Position numbers and translations under genes: made by a program
Notes under the pieces: model-generated
Seen by the model: only the letters and a program-made list of their open reading frames with translations
Told to the model about the DNA's origin: nothing
The model's database searches: none
DNA from: Prevotella sp.
Lineage (GTDB): Bacteria; Bacteroidota; Bacteroidia; Bacteroidales; Bacteroidaceae
Direction of reading: 5' to 3'
DNA: 64,000 nucleotides
Assembly (NCBI GenBank): GCA_017459445.1
Contig: JAFUDJ010000009.1
Location: 36,058 to 100,057 of the forward strand
Shown here: in pieces, positions 53,189-61,304 of the stretch
How positions within the stretch are numbered: the first letter of the stretch is position 1
How the letters are laid out: every line of letters starts with the position of its first letter

Positions 53189-53211
53189 CCCGACAGAAAA
53201 GACAACCCATC

Positions 53212-54588
53212 ATGGAACTAAAAGACATCAAAGCAGTATACTTCATTGGAGCAGGCGGCATCGGCATGAGCGCCATCGCCCGCTACTTCATCAAGAACGG
53301 CCTTGTCGTAGGCGGATACGACAAGACCCCCAGTGCGCTGACCGCACAGTTAGAGGCTGAAGGCATGCTCATCCACTACGAAGAGAACGTCGACGAGATA
53401 CCTTTGGACTGCAAGAAGCCGCAGTCGGCGCTGATAATCTACACGCCGGCCATTCCCGACAGCCACAAGGAACTCCAGTTCTTCCGCCAGAACGGCTTCG
53501 AGATACAGAAACGGGCACAGGTCTTAGGCACACTGACGCGCCAACACAAGGGACTCTGCGTGGCTGGCACGCACGGCAAGACCACCACCAGCACCATGTG
53601 CGCACACATCATGCACCAAAGCCACCTGGACTGCAACGCCTTCCTCGGCGGCATCTCAAAGAACTACGGCACTAACTACATCCTCTCCAACTCCGACTAT
53701 GTGGTCATCGAAGCCGACGAGTTCGACCGTTCCTTCCACTGGCTGCGCCCCTGGATGACGGTCATCACCTCCACCGACCCCGACCACCTGGACATCTACG
53801 GCACGAAAGAGGCCTACTTGGAGTCGTTCCGCCACTACACAGAACTCATCCAGAGCGGCGGCGCCCTCATCATCCACCGCAACCTGGAGATGAAAGAGTC
53901 GCTGCCCGACGGCGTCCGCCGCTATGACTACGCACTGGACGAGGGCGACTTCCATGCCGAGAACATCCGCATAGACAATGGCGACATCACCTTCGACTTC
54001 GTCTCGCCTATCGAGAACGTCAGCCACATCAAGCTCGGCCAGCCCATCCCCATCAACATAGAGAATGGCGTGGCGGCCATGGCCATGGCCCAGCTGGCAG
54101 GCTGCACCGCAGAGGAACTGCGCATCGGCATGCTGACATTCGGTGGCGTAGACCGGCGCTTCGACTTCAAAATCAACACGCCCGAGCTCGTGTTCCTCAG
54201 CGACTATGCCCACCACCCGAAGGAGATTCTGCAGAGTGCCCGCAGCATGCGAGAGCTGTATCGTGACCGCAAAATCACGGCCATCTTCCAGCCGCACCTC
54301 TTTACCCGCACCCGTGACTTCTACCGCGACTTCGCCGATGCGCTGAGCATCCTCGACGAAGTCATCCTTACCGAGATATACCCCGCCCGCGAAGAACCCA
54401 TCGAGGGCGTCACCTCTCAACTCATATTCGACCATCTGCGCCCGGGCATCGAAAAGCAGCTCATCCGCAAGGACGACGTGCTGCAACTCGTCAAGAGCCG
54501 CACGTTCGACGTGCTCATAGTCTTAGGTGCCGGCGACCTGGACAACCTTGTCCCGCAAATGGCGAAGCTGCTGACCAGCCGTAAATAG
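53212..54588 (+). CDS. murC: UDP-MurNAc--L-alanine ligase
   Basis: A 458-residue cytoplasmic ligase adding the first stem-peptide amino acid. Rossmann start FIGAGGIGMSAIARYF (about 11-26), ATP loop VAGTHGKTTTSTMCAHIM (about 116-133), and EADEFDRSFHWLRP plus STDPDHLDIYG (about 166-194) are all present. The C-terminal domain has DYAHHPKEI and AIFQPHLFTRTRDF. It is followed by ftsQ after 31 bp. Confidence 0.96.
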   Translation: MELKDIKAVYFIGAGGIGMSAIARYFIKNGLVVGGYDKTPSALTAQLEAEGMLIHYEENVDEIPLDCKKPQSALIIYTPAIPDSHKELQFFRQNGFEIQKRAQVLGTLTRQHKGLCVAGTHGKTTTSTMCAHIMHQSHLDCNAFLGGISKNYGTNYILSNSDYVVIEADEFDRSFHWLRPWMTVITSTDPDHLDIYGTKEAYLESFRHYTELIQSGGALIIHRNLEMKESLPDGVRRYDYALDEGDFHAENIRIDNGDITFDFVSPIENVSHIKLGQPIPINIENGVAAMAMAQLAGCTAEELRIGMLTFGGVDRRFDFKINTPELVFLSDYAHHPKEILQSARSMRELYRDRKITAIFQPHLFTRTRDFYRDFADALSILDEVILTEIYPAREEPIEGVTSQLIFDHLRPGIEKQLIRKDDVLQLVKSRTFDVLIVLGAGDLDNLVPQMAKLLTSRK

Positions 54589-54619
54589 TAAATGGTAAAC
54601 CCGTCAATCGCAAAAAACA

Positions 54620-55372
54620 ATGGTGTCGTTTAATTGGAACAAGACAATATTCGTGCTGATAGACCTGGTATTGGGCGTCTATCTCATACTGGCCATCACG
54701 GCATTCAACAAGCCCGACGAGCTAAACAGCACATGCGGCGAAGTCAGCATCAACATCAAGGACGGTATCGTCAAGGGCTTCCTGAATGCCGACGAGGTCA
54801 AGGTGCAGCTGCAGCGCGCCAGGCTCTACCCCTTAGGGGAGCTGATGGAACAGGTCAACACCCGCAAGATAGAGGAGACGCTGCGACAGAACCCTTTCGT
54901 GGAGTCGGCAGAATGCTACAAGACACAGACGGGACGCGTCTTCATCAACCTCACCCAGCGGCTGCCCGTCATGCGTGTCAAGGCCGACAACGGCGAGGAC
55001 TATTACGTCGACGAGCACGGCAACATCATGCCTAACACCCACTACGTCAGCGACCTGGCCGTGGCAACGGGACACATTCAGAAGAAATATGCCCAGAAGA
55101 CGCTCACCCGCCTGGGGAAATACCTGCTGGAGCACCCGCTTTGGCGCAGCCAGATAGAACAGGTCTACGTGCTGGCCGACGGCACCGTCGAGTTAGTGCC
55201 TCGCGTGGGCGAACATATTATATATATAGGGAAGCCCGTCGATTTGGACCGCAAGTTCACGAGACTGGAAAAGTTCTATAAGTACGGACTCCCAAAGGCT
55301 GGCTGGAACAAGTATGCCTACATCAGCATTGAGTTCGACAACCAGATTATCTGTAAGAAGAATAAAAAATAG
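54620..55372 (+). CDS. ftsQ: Cell-division protein FtsQ/DivIB
   Basis: A 250-residue bitopic protein. One transmembrane helix (IFVLIDLVLGVYLILAITA, about 10-28) is followed by a POTRA-like segment (VSINIKDGIVKGFLNADEVK and NTRKIEETLRQNPFVESAEC) and a beta domain (GRVFINLTQRLPVMRV). The C-terminus has GKPVDLDRKFTRLEKFYKYG. The short cytoplasmic tail is typical for Bacteroidetes. Bridges FtsL-type proteins and the early divisome. Located between murC and ftsA, as expected. Confidence 0.92.
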   Translation: MVSFNWNKTIFVLIDLVLGVYLILAITAFNKPDELNSTCGEVSINIKDGIVKGFLNADEVKVQLQRARLYPLGELMEQVNTRKIEETLRQNPFVESAECYKTQTGRVFINLTQRLPVMRVKADNGEDYYVDEHGNIMPNTHYVSDLAVATGHIQKKYAQKTLTRLGKYLLEHPLWRSQIEQVYVLADGTVELVPRVGEHIIYIGKPVDLDRKFTRLEKFYKYGLPKAGWNKYAYISIEFDNQIICKKNKK

Positions 55373-55392
55373 AAAAAATAAAAAGTAAGAGA

Positions 55393-56850
55393 ATGGCAGT
55401 AAAGGAATTTATCGTAGCGATTGAACTCGGCTCATCCAAGATGACCGGTATCGCAGGCAAGAAGAACCTTGACGGCAGCATACAGGTGCTGGCCTGCGTC
55501 AAGGAAGCCTCTTCTTCATGCATCCACAAGGGTGTTGTGTACAACATTGACAAGACCGCCCAGTGCATCACCAACATCGTCAACAAGTTGGAAAAGCAGC
55601 TCAAGACCACCATTACACAGGTCTATGTCGGCGTGGGCGGCCAGTCGATACGCTCTGTTCGCAATGTCATCGCCAAAGACCTGCCTGGCGAGACACTGGT
55701 CACGCAGGACATGGTGATAGAACTGATGGATGCCAACCGCAACATTGTCTATCCCGACCAGGAGATTCTTGACGCTGCCGTGCAGGAGTACAAGGTCGAC
55801 TCGCAGCTGCAGCTGGACCCGGTAGGCATTCAGTGCTCACGCATCGAGGGCAACTTCCTGAACATCCTGCAGCGCAAGACGTTCTACAAGAACCTGAACA
55901 AATGCTTCGAATCGGCCAACATCAACGTTGCCGAGATGTATCTTGCACCGCTGGCCCTGGCCGACAGCGTGCTCACGGAGACGGAGAAGCGCTCTGGCTG
56001 CGCGCTGGTCGACCTCGGCGCCGACACAACCACCGTCAGCGTCTACTATAAGAACGTGCTGCGCTACCTCGCCGTCATCCCCCTCGGCTCCAACAACATC
56101 ATCAAGGACATCGCCTCCCTGCAGATGGAAGAGCAGGACGCTGAGAAGATGATGCTGAAATATGCCTCGGCATATACCGACAACAACGACATCGACAACA
56201 ACATGAAATACTCCATCGACCAGGACCGTCAGGTGGAGACCCGCAAGTTCATCGAGATTGTCGAAGGCCGTCTCGAGGAAATCGTGGCCAATGCGTGGTG
56301 CCAGGTGCCCGAGGAATACTGCGACAAGCTGCTGGGCGGCATTATCCTGACAGGCGGCGGCTCGAACATGAAGAACATCGAGAAGGCCTTCCAGAACTAT
56401 ACGCATATTGACAAGATACGCATTGCGAAGTTCGTCACCCACACCATCACGTCGAACATTGCAGACATCAATGCCCACGACGGCAAGATGAACACCGTGC
56501 TGGGACTGCTCGCCAAGGGCGACATCAACTGCGCCGGCAGCGAGTACAACCCCAACGGCGACCTCTTTGCCACAAACACCCGACCGACGCAGAACGAGAA
56601 TCCCGCCGACCAGCGCCGTCCACGCGCTGCCACGGAAGTGCCTACGGGTGTAGTCCGCACGGCAGAAGAGATTCGCCGCGCCGAGGAGGAGGCCCGCATC
56701 AAGAAGGAAGAGGAGGACCGGATAGCCCGCGAGAAGGCTGAAGCCGAAGAGCGCGAGCGCCAGCGCATCAAGAAAGAGAACTCTTTCTGGAACAAAGCCT
56801 TCAAAGGCCTCAAGGAGTTTGGCAAGAAAATGGTAGAGGACGAAGAATAA
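55393..56850 (+). CDS. ftsA: Cell-division actin homologue FtsA
   Basis: A 485-residue membrane-attached ATPase that tethers FtsZ. Actin-fold motifs: VAIELGSSKMTGIAG (about 7-21), LVDLGADTTTVSVY (phosphate 2) and GGIILTGGGSNMKNIEKAF (adenosine). Residues about 400-465 form a variable linker rich in Glu/Arg. The C-terminal FWNKAFKGLKEFGKKMVEDEE-like amphipathic helix (last 21 residues) is the membrane-targeting sequence. An octamer array separates it from ftsZ. Confidence 0.95.
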   Translation: MAVKEFIVAIELGSSKMTGIAGKKNLDGSIQVLACVKEASSSCIHKGVVYNIDKTAQCITNIVNKLEKQLKTTITQVYVGVGGQSIRSVRNVIAKDLPGETLVTQDMVIELMDANRNIVYPDQEILDAAVQEYKVDSQLQLDPVGIQCSRIEGNFLNILQRKTFYKNLNKCFESANINVAEMYLAPLALADSVLTETEKRSGCALVDLGADTTTVSVYYKNVLRYLAVIPLGSNNIIKDIASLQMEEQDAEKMMLKYASAYTDNNDIDNNMKYSIDQDRQVETRKFIEIVEGRLEEIVANAWCQVPEEYCDKLLGGIILTGGGSNMKNIEKAFQNYTHIDKIRIAKFVTHTITSNIADINAHDGKMNTVLGLLAKGDINCAGSEYNPNGDLFATNTRPTQNENPADQRRPRAATEVPTGVVRTAEEIRRAEEEARIKKEEEDRIAREKAEAEERERQRIKKENSFWNKAFKGLKEFGKKMVEDEE

Positions 56851-56855
56851 TTCCC

Positions 56856-56985
56856 CCTCGAAAAATCGGAACATCGAAACCTCGAGACCTCGGAACATCG
56901 AAATATCGGAACATCGAAACATCGAAACATCGAAACATCGAAACATCGAAATATCGAAACATCGAAAAAAAGAAAAAAAAAGAAT
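56856..56985. repeat. Octamer array 3 (TCGAAACA-type), ftsA-ftsZ gap
   Basis: About 12 to 14 tandem variants of an 8-bp word, here mainly TCGAAACA and TCGGAACA, ending in an A-rich run before the ftsZ start. The more uniform copies compared with array 2 suggest recent expansion. Confidence 0.92.
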
Positions 56986-56990
56986 CAATC

Positions 56991-58316
56991 ATGGCAGACA
57001 ATAACATATTGCTCGACTTCGGCGAGCCAGAGAAAGAGAACAGCATCATCAAGGTGATTGGTGTTGGTGGCGGTGGCGGCAATGCCGTCAACCACATGTA
57101 CCGTGAAGGCATCCACGACGTGACCTTCGTACTCTGTAACACAGACAACCAGGCACTCAACGACTCTCCCGTACCCGTCCACCTGCAGTTAGGCAAGGAG
57201 GGACTCGGTGCCGGAAACCGCCCGGAAAAGGCGCGCGCAGCTGCCGAGGAGAGCCTGGACGACATCAAGAACATGCTCAACGACGGCACGCGCATGGCTT
57301 TCATCACCGCCGGCATGGGCGGCGGCACGGGTACTGGTGCCGCACCCGTCATTGCCAAGGTGTCGAAGGACATGGGCATCCTCACCGTCGGCATTGTCAC
57401 CATCCCCTTCCGCTTCGAGGGCGACCGCAAGATTGACCAGGCCCTGGACGGCGTCGAGGAGATGTCCAAGCACGTCGACGCCCTGTTGGTGATTAACAAT
57501 GAACGACTGCGCGAGATATATCCTGAGCTGACCGTGCTCGATGCCTTCGGCAAGGCCGACGACACGCTGTCGGTGGCCGCCAAGTCCATCGCTGAGATTA
57601 TCACCGTACACGGGCTTATCAACCTCGACTTCAACGACGTGAAGACCGTACTCAAGGACGGCGGCGTGGCCATCATGTCGACTGGCTACGGCGAGGGCGA
57701 AGGACGTGTAAAGAAAGCTATCGACGACGCCCTGAACTCGCCGCTGCTCAACGAGAACGACGTGTTCAACTCGAAGAAAATCCTGCTCAGCATCTCCTTT
57801 GCCGGCTCGAAGGACGGCAAGGACTCGCTGATGATGGAGGAGATGAACGACGTCAACGACTTCATGGCGAAGTTCGGCGACTTTGAAATCAAGTGGGGAC
57901 TGGCCGTCGACCCGGAGCTTGGCAAGAAGGTCAAGGTGACCATCCTCGCCACCGGCTTCGGCATTGACCAGGTGGACGGCATGACCAACCACCGCCAGCG
58001 CCACAACACCCAGGAGGAGGCCACCCGCATTGCCGCCGAACAGGAGGCAGAAGCCAAGCGCCAGGACCGCCGCAACCGCTTCTATGGCAACGACGGCCAG
58101 TCGAAACGCTACAAGCGCCGTCCGCACATCTACCTGTTCCGCCCCGAAGACCTCGACAACGACGACGTCATCTCGGCTGTGGAACAGACGCCGACCTACA
58201 AGCGTACGCGTGAAATCCTGGACAGCATCTACTCACAAGCCAGTGGCGAGGAGCCTCAGCAGAAGGCCGAACCTGCCCAGCAGGAAGCCATCCAAGGCAC
58301 CATTAAGTTCGCATAA
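56991..58316 (+). CDS. ftsZ: Cell-division tubulin homologue FtsZ
   Basis: A 441-residue GTPase forming the Z-ring. The N-terminal IKVIGVGGGGGNAVNHM (about 20-36), the tubulin signature GGGTGTGAAPVIAKV (about 107-121), NDVKTVLKDGGVAIMSTGYG and the T7 catalytic loop (NLDFNDVK, about 206-213) are present. Residues 320-380 form a charged linker, then RPHIYLFRPEDLDNDDVIS and PTYKRTREIL, which probably represent the FtsA-binding region. About 30 further Gln/Glu/Pro-rich residues extend beyond it, so the conserved peptide is not terminal. Confidence 0.97.
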   Translation: MADNNILLDFGEPEKENSIIKVIGVGGGGGNAVNHMYREGIHDVTFVLCNTDNQALNDSPVPVHLQLGKEGLGAGNRPEKARAAAEESLDDIKNMLNDGTRMAFITAGMGGGTGTGAAPVIAKVSKDMGILTVGIVTIPFRFEGDRKIDQALDGVEEMSKHVDALLVINNERLREIYPELTVLDAFGKADDTLSVAAKSIAEIITVHGLINLDFNDVKTVLKDGGVAIMSTGYGEGEGRVKKAIDDALNSPLLNENDVFNSKKILLSISFAGSKDGKDSLMMEEMNDVNDFMAKFGDFEIKWGLAVDPELGKKVKVTILATGFGIDQVDGMTNHRQRHNTQEEATRIAAEQEAEAKRQDRRNRFYGNDGQSKRYKRRPHIYLFRPEDLDNDDVISAVEQTPTYKRTREILDSIYSQASGEEPQQKAEPAQQEAIQGTIKFA

Positions 58317-58337
58317 CAAACCTGAAACAACTATGAA

Positions 58338-59222
58338 ATGACTAAAAGAAACATCATCGACACCAGTCTGGAACAGGCGCGCCGCTGGGGCAACGCTATT
58401 TATCTGGAGGAAGGCCTCGTGCTGAGCGACAGCATTACCAATGCGTCGCTCAACCAAGGGCCTGACCGCCGGAACTTCATTCTGATGGCACTCTGCCAGT
58501 GCGGTGAAGCCAGCTATACCATCGACACCCGCCAACAGACGGTCCGTCCCGGCGACTTGCTCTTTATCTCCGAGCGGCACATCTTCGACAACTACGCGGC
58601 AAGCCCCGACTTCAAGTGCTTCTGCATCATGCTGTCGACAGAGTTCTACCATGGCTTCGTGCAGAACGTGAGGAACGTGTCGTCCCTGCTGCTCTTCTCC
58701 ATGAACTACCCCGTGGTGCAGCTGACGAAACAGGAGATACAGGTGTACACCAACTACTATCAGGTTGTCCGCAACAAGATGTCGGATGCCGCTCACCCCT
58801 ACCGCACGGAAGTGGTAAAGGCCTTGCTGCTGGCCATGTTCTACGACATGTCCGGCGTCATCTACCGCTTAGAGCAGCACACCACCAAGACGCAGACCCG
58901 CACCGAGGCGCTCTTTGCCCGCTTCGTCAAGCTGCTGGAACAGTATTTCCGCAGCGAGCGGCGCGTCGGCTGGTATGCCGAACAGCTTTGCATCACGCCG
59001 AAATATCTCTCTGAGATTGTCAAAGTCGTCTCCAAGCGCACACCCAACGAGTGGATTGACAACTATGTCGTCCTGGAAATGCGCGTTCTGCTGAAGAACT
59101 CCACCATGAGCATCAAGGAAATTGCCGATGAGCTCAACTTCCCCAACCAGTCGTTCCTCGGGAAGTACTTTAAGGAACACGTGGGCATGAGCCCTTCGGA
59201 GTACAGGCGCGCCAACCGCTAA
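58338..59222 (+). CDS. AraC-family transcriptional regulator
   Basis: A 294-residue regulator. The N-terminal cupin-like domain (about 40-150: ALCQCGEASYTIDTRQQTVR, PGDLLFISERHIFDNY) would sense a ligand. The C-terminal AraC DNA-binding domain (about 200-294) has two helix-turn-helix segments: YAEQLCITPKYLSEIVKVVS and SIKEIADELNFPNQSFLGKY with FKEHVGMSPSEYRR. It lies 21 bp after ftsZ on the same strand; read-through from the dcw cluster is possible. Its target is not indicated by its neighbours. Confidence 0.92.
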   Translation: MTKRNIIDTSLEQARRWGNAIYLEEGLVLSDSITNASLNQGPDRRNFILMALCQCGEASYTIDTRQQTVRPGDLLFISERHIFDNYAASPDFKCFCIMLSTEFYHGFVQNVRNVSSLLLFSMNYPVVQLTKQEIQVYTNYYQVVRNKMSDAAHPYRTEVVKALLLAMFYDMSGVIYRLEQHTTKTQTRTEALFARFVKLLEQYFRSERRVGWYAEQLCITPKYLSEIVKVVSKRTPNEWIDNYVVLEMRVLLKNSTMSIKEIADELNFPNQSFLGKYFKEHVGMSPSEYRRANR

Positions 59223-59824
59223 GCCTGCTGCCGCTTCTGCAGTTCGGCGGCAACGTCGCAAAGCTCCTTGTACCACGCCTCGCCAAAGCGGCGAACCAGC
59301 GGTTCACGGAGAAACCTATATACGGGAAGGCCCAGCGCCTTCCCTTTTGCTACGGCGTCGCGGCACACCTCCCAGCGGTGGTAGTTCAGGCCGACGACAC
59401 CATTGGCGAAACGCTTCTCGCGGATAGGATACAGCGCACAGCTGACAGGCTTGCAGAAGCGTGTTGCACCCTCACGATAGGCACACTCCAGCGCACAGAG
59501 GCAGCTGTCGCCATCGTAGCAGGTAAACACACAGTCCTTTCCGCCGACAATGCTCGTCACCAAGTCGCCGTCGCGGTCGTTATACGCCACGCCCTGCCGG
59601 TCGATGACGCTCTGTGCCGTAGCTGAAAGGCGCGGCCACACAGCGTCCAGCGCATCCTCGATGTCCGCTATCTCGTCCAGCGTCACGGGGGCTCCTGCAT
59701 CGCCTTCCACACAGCAGATGCCCTTACACTTTTCATAGTCGCAGCAGAACGGCTCCGTCAGTATCTCCGACGAAAGCAGCACGCCGCCGACTTCAATAAT
59801 AGGGGGGAAAGAAGAACTTACCAT
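59219..59824 (-). CDS. DUF3109 family cysteine-rich protein
   Basis: A 201-residue cytoplasmic protein with many cysteines, including FCCDYEKCKGICCVEGDAG (about 24-42), KDCVFTCYDGDSCLCALEC (about 99-117) and FCKPVSCALYPIR. The pattern suggests metal or Fe-S binding, like YkgJ-type proteins. Function unknown. ATG 59824 begins family homology and overlaps the ung stop by 7 bp, so the two are an operon. Its stop codon overlaps that of the convergent araC-type gene. Confidence 0.88.
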   Translation of the reverse strand: MVSSSFPPIIEVGGVLLSSEILTEPFCCDYEKCKGICCVEGDAGAPVTLDEIADIEDALDAVWPRLSATAQSVIDRQGVAYNDRDGDLVTSIVGGKDCVFTCYDGDSCLCALECAYREGATRFCKPVSCALYPIREKRFANGVVGLNYHRWEVCRDAVAKGKALGLPVYRFLREPLVRRFGEAWYKELCDVAAELQKRQQA

Positions 59825-60486
59825 CTTATCGGCTCTATTCCGTTTTGTTGTAAATACTGGTTGCAGCGCGAGAACTGGTGCTGCCCGAACCATCCGCCAC
59901 GGTTGGCACTGAGCGGCGACGGATGCACCGACTCCAGCACGAGGTTCCGCGACTGGTCTATCATATAAGCCTTTGACCGCGCAAAGCCGCCCCACAGCAT
60001 ATACACCAGGTGCTCCCTGCGGCTGGCGAGGGCGCGGATGGCAGCGTCGGTAAACGTCTGCCAGCCCAGCGTGGCATGGCTGTTGGCCTGATGGGCACGC
60101 ACCGTCAGCGTGGCATTCAGCAGCAGCACACCCTGCTCAGCCCATCGCGTCAGGTCACCCGACGGAGGCACCGGCACCCCTAAGTCCTGCTCTATCTCCT
60201 TGAAGATGTTCTGTAGCGACGGCGGGAAGGGCACGCCGTCCTGCACCGAGAAGCTCAGCCCATGGGCCTGACCGGGCTCATGGTAGGGGTCCTGCCCGAT
60301 GATGACCACCTTCACCTGCCCGAAGGGGCACAGGTTGAAGGCATTGAAGACAAGCCGCCCGGGAGGATAGCACGTCGTAGTACGATACTCCTGCCTGACG
60401 ACAGCCGTCAACTGTTCAAAGTACGGCTTCCGGAACTCCTCCGCCAGCTGTCCCTTCCACGTTTCTTCCATCTGTACATTCACCAT
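59818..60486 (-). CDS. ung: Uracil-DNA glycosylase
   Basis: A 222-residue family 1 enzyme removing uracil from DNA. Catalytic water-activating loop GQDPYHEPGQAHGLSFSV (about 65-82), LLLNATLTVRAHQANSH (about 121-137) and minor-groove loop HPSPLSANRGG (about 188-198) are all intact. ATG 60486 (MVNVQMEETWK) is chosen by comparison with related proteins; the open frame continues upstream through the promoter. First gene of the ung-DUF3109 operon. Confidence 0.95.
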   Translation of the reverse strand: MVNVQMEETWKGQLAEEFRKPYFEQLTAVVRQEYRTTTCYPPGRLVFNAFNLCPFGQVKVVIIGQDPYHEPGQAHGLSFSVQDGVPFPPSLQNIFKEIEQDLGVPVPPSGDLTRWAEQGVLLLNATLTVRAHQANSHATLGWQTFTDAAIRALASRREHLVYMLWGGFARSKAYMIDQSRNLVLESVHPSPLSANRGGWFGQHQFSRCNQYLQQNGIEPIRW

Positions 60487-60515
60487 AACACGCCTGCGTT
60501 TTTTTAAAACTCCTG

Positions 60516-60523
60516 CAAAGATA
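60516..60523 (-). promoter_or_regulatory. Promoter -7 box of ung
   Basis: TATCTTTG on the minus strand, 29 nt before the ung ATG. No clear -33 TTTG. Confidence 0.6.
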
Positions 60524-60582
60524 CGAAATAGTTCTGACTTGACAGCATTCCCCCGCGATTTTATTTCTCGCAAGAAGCGAAA

Positions 60583-60612
60583 CCTCCCCACACTCTCACG
60601 AGCAAGGGGAGG
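60583..60612. repeat. Inverted repeat CCTCCCC / GGGGAGG
   Basis: A 7-bp stem with a 16-nt loop, followed on the plus strand by TAAATTTTC. Could be a weak terminator. From here to 60790 I see no gene; the stretch is GC-rich around 60650-60720 and AT-rich after it. Confidence 0.4.
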
Positions 60613-60805
60613 CTAAATTTTCTTACTAACTAAATTTTAAACATTCGGGCCCTGCGCACCTCGCGGCGCCGTGGTTTTAAAGCCCTGTTTCAAAACTGGC
60701 AGCCATCCTCGCGGGCGGCGAGCCAGAAAACATTATAAAACAAAAATTTCTTCCGTGTGTCATTATACCCTCACACGGCAAAGGGCTTTAGTATTCTCCA
60801 CTTCC

Positions 60806-60878
60806 ACTCCCCTCCCCTGCGAGAGGAGGCCGCCCCCCACTCCCCTCCCCTCGCAGGGGAGGGGCAGGGGTGGGGTTA
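60806..60878. repeat. GC-rich palindromic repeats (CACTCCCCTCCCC family)
   Basis: Two head-to-head copies of CACTCCCCTCCCCT with the inverse AGGGGAGGGGCAGGGGTGGG, the same family that brackets the 45-bp repeats at 22.3 kb and recurs at 61.15 kb. It lies directly after the stop codon of the small minus-strand peptide and can fold into a strong hairpin, so it may serve as its terminator. Confidence 0.75.
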
Positions 60879-60881
60879 AGC

Positions 60882-61064
60882 TTACTCGTCGTCGCTGTCA
60901 TCGAACCAGCCGCGACGTCCCATATTGCCGCTACTGATAGTGCTTTCCAGTTTTTCAGCACCACTCTGACTGAATCCATCCTCAGGATTGCTGCCTGCCA
61001 GCATCTGATGGGTAGCCGCAATCTTTACCACCTCCAATGAGGGATTGATATATATCTTTTTCAT
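60882..61064 (-). CDS. Small peptide with N-terminal YxxPxL motif (60 aa)
   Basis: Starts MKKIYINPSLEVVKI, followed by AATHQMLAGS and a hydrophilic tail rich in Gly/Ser/Asp/Glu, ending DDSDDE. No signal peptide or membrane segment. Similar short proteins with a conserved MKKxYxxPxxE start and variable acidic tail are common in Prevotella; their function is not known to me. The YxxPxL motif resembles the leader motif bound by PqqD-like B1 proteins in lasso-peptide biosynthesis. It lies about 240 bp downstream of the large Ig-like protein gene on the same strand and may share its transcript. Confidence 0.65.
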   Translation of the reverse strand: MKKIYINPSLEVVKIAATHQMLAGSNPEDGFSQSGAEKLESTISSGNMGRRGWFDDSDDE

Positions 61065-61148
61065 CTTGCTATATTCTATTTTAATTAGTTCTACTTTTCT
61101 TTATTGTCTAAGGATTCTAGGAGTTAAAGGAGTTTTTCATCCCCTCCA

Positions 61149-61184
61149 ACTCCCCTCCTTTCCCAAAGGAGGGGCAGGGGTGGT
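61149..61184. repeat. Palindrome ACTCCCCTCC / GGAGGGG family
   Basis: CTCCCCTCCTTT (about 61150) faces AAAGGAGGGGCAGGGG, the third occurrence in the window of this GC-rich palindrome family. Confidence 0.65.
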
Positions 61185-61227
61185 TTAAGAAATTCCTTGT
61201 CTCCTAAACTCCTTAGACATTAAATCT

Positions 61228-61245
61228 TTATTTAATCACGACCTT
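61228..61245 (-). pseudogene. Vestigial 3' end of a KVVIK-tail gene
   Basis: On the minus strand these 18 bases read Lys-Val-Val-Ile-Lys-stop, identical in sequence to the last codons of the Ig-like protein gene ending at 61305. It may be the remnant of a second, deleted copy of such a gene, or a small duplication. Confidence 0.3.
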
Positions 61246-61274
61246 AAGCTAAAGCTTGAGCTCGTTCACGCTCG

Positions 61275-61302
61275 ATAAAGCATGAGCAAGCTCTTGCTTT
61301 AT
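61275..61302 (-). terminator. Hairpin after the Ig-like protein gene
   Basis: ATAAAGCATGAGC (61275-61287) pairs with GCTCTTGCTTTAT (61290-61302), 12 of 13 positions, directly beyond the stop codon of the minus-strand gene. There is no long U-tract, so termination is only probable. Confidence 0.5.
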
Positions 61303-61304
61303 TC

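Noticed and set aside
55837-56988. Long minus-strand frame antisense to ftsA, beginning with many F-R-C-F-D-x-S repeats
   Set aside because: The repeats are simply the octamer array read backwards, and the remainder is antisense to a clear ftsA. High GC at third positions keeps antisense frames open.
60650-60720. Possible tRNA or small RNA in the GC-rich stretch after ung
   Set aside because: I could not form a cloverleaf or find a TTCNANC T-loop; no promoter box precedes it.
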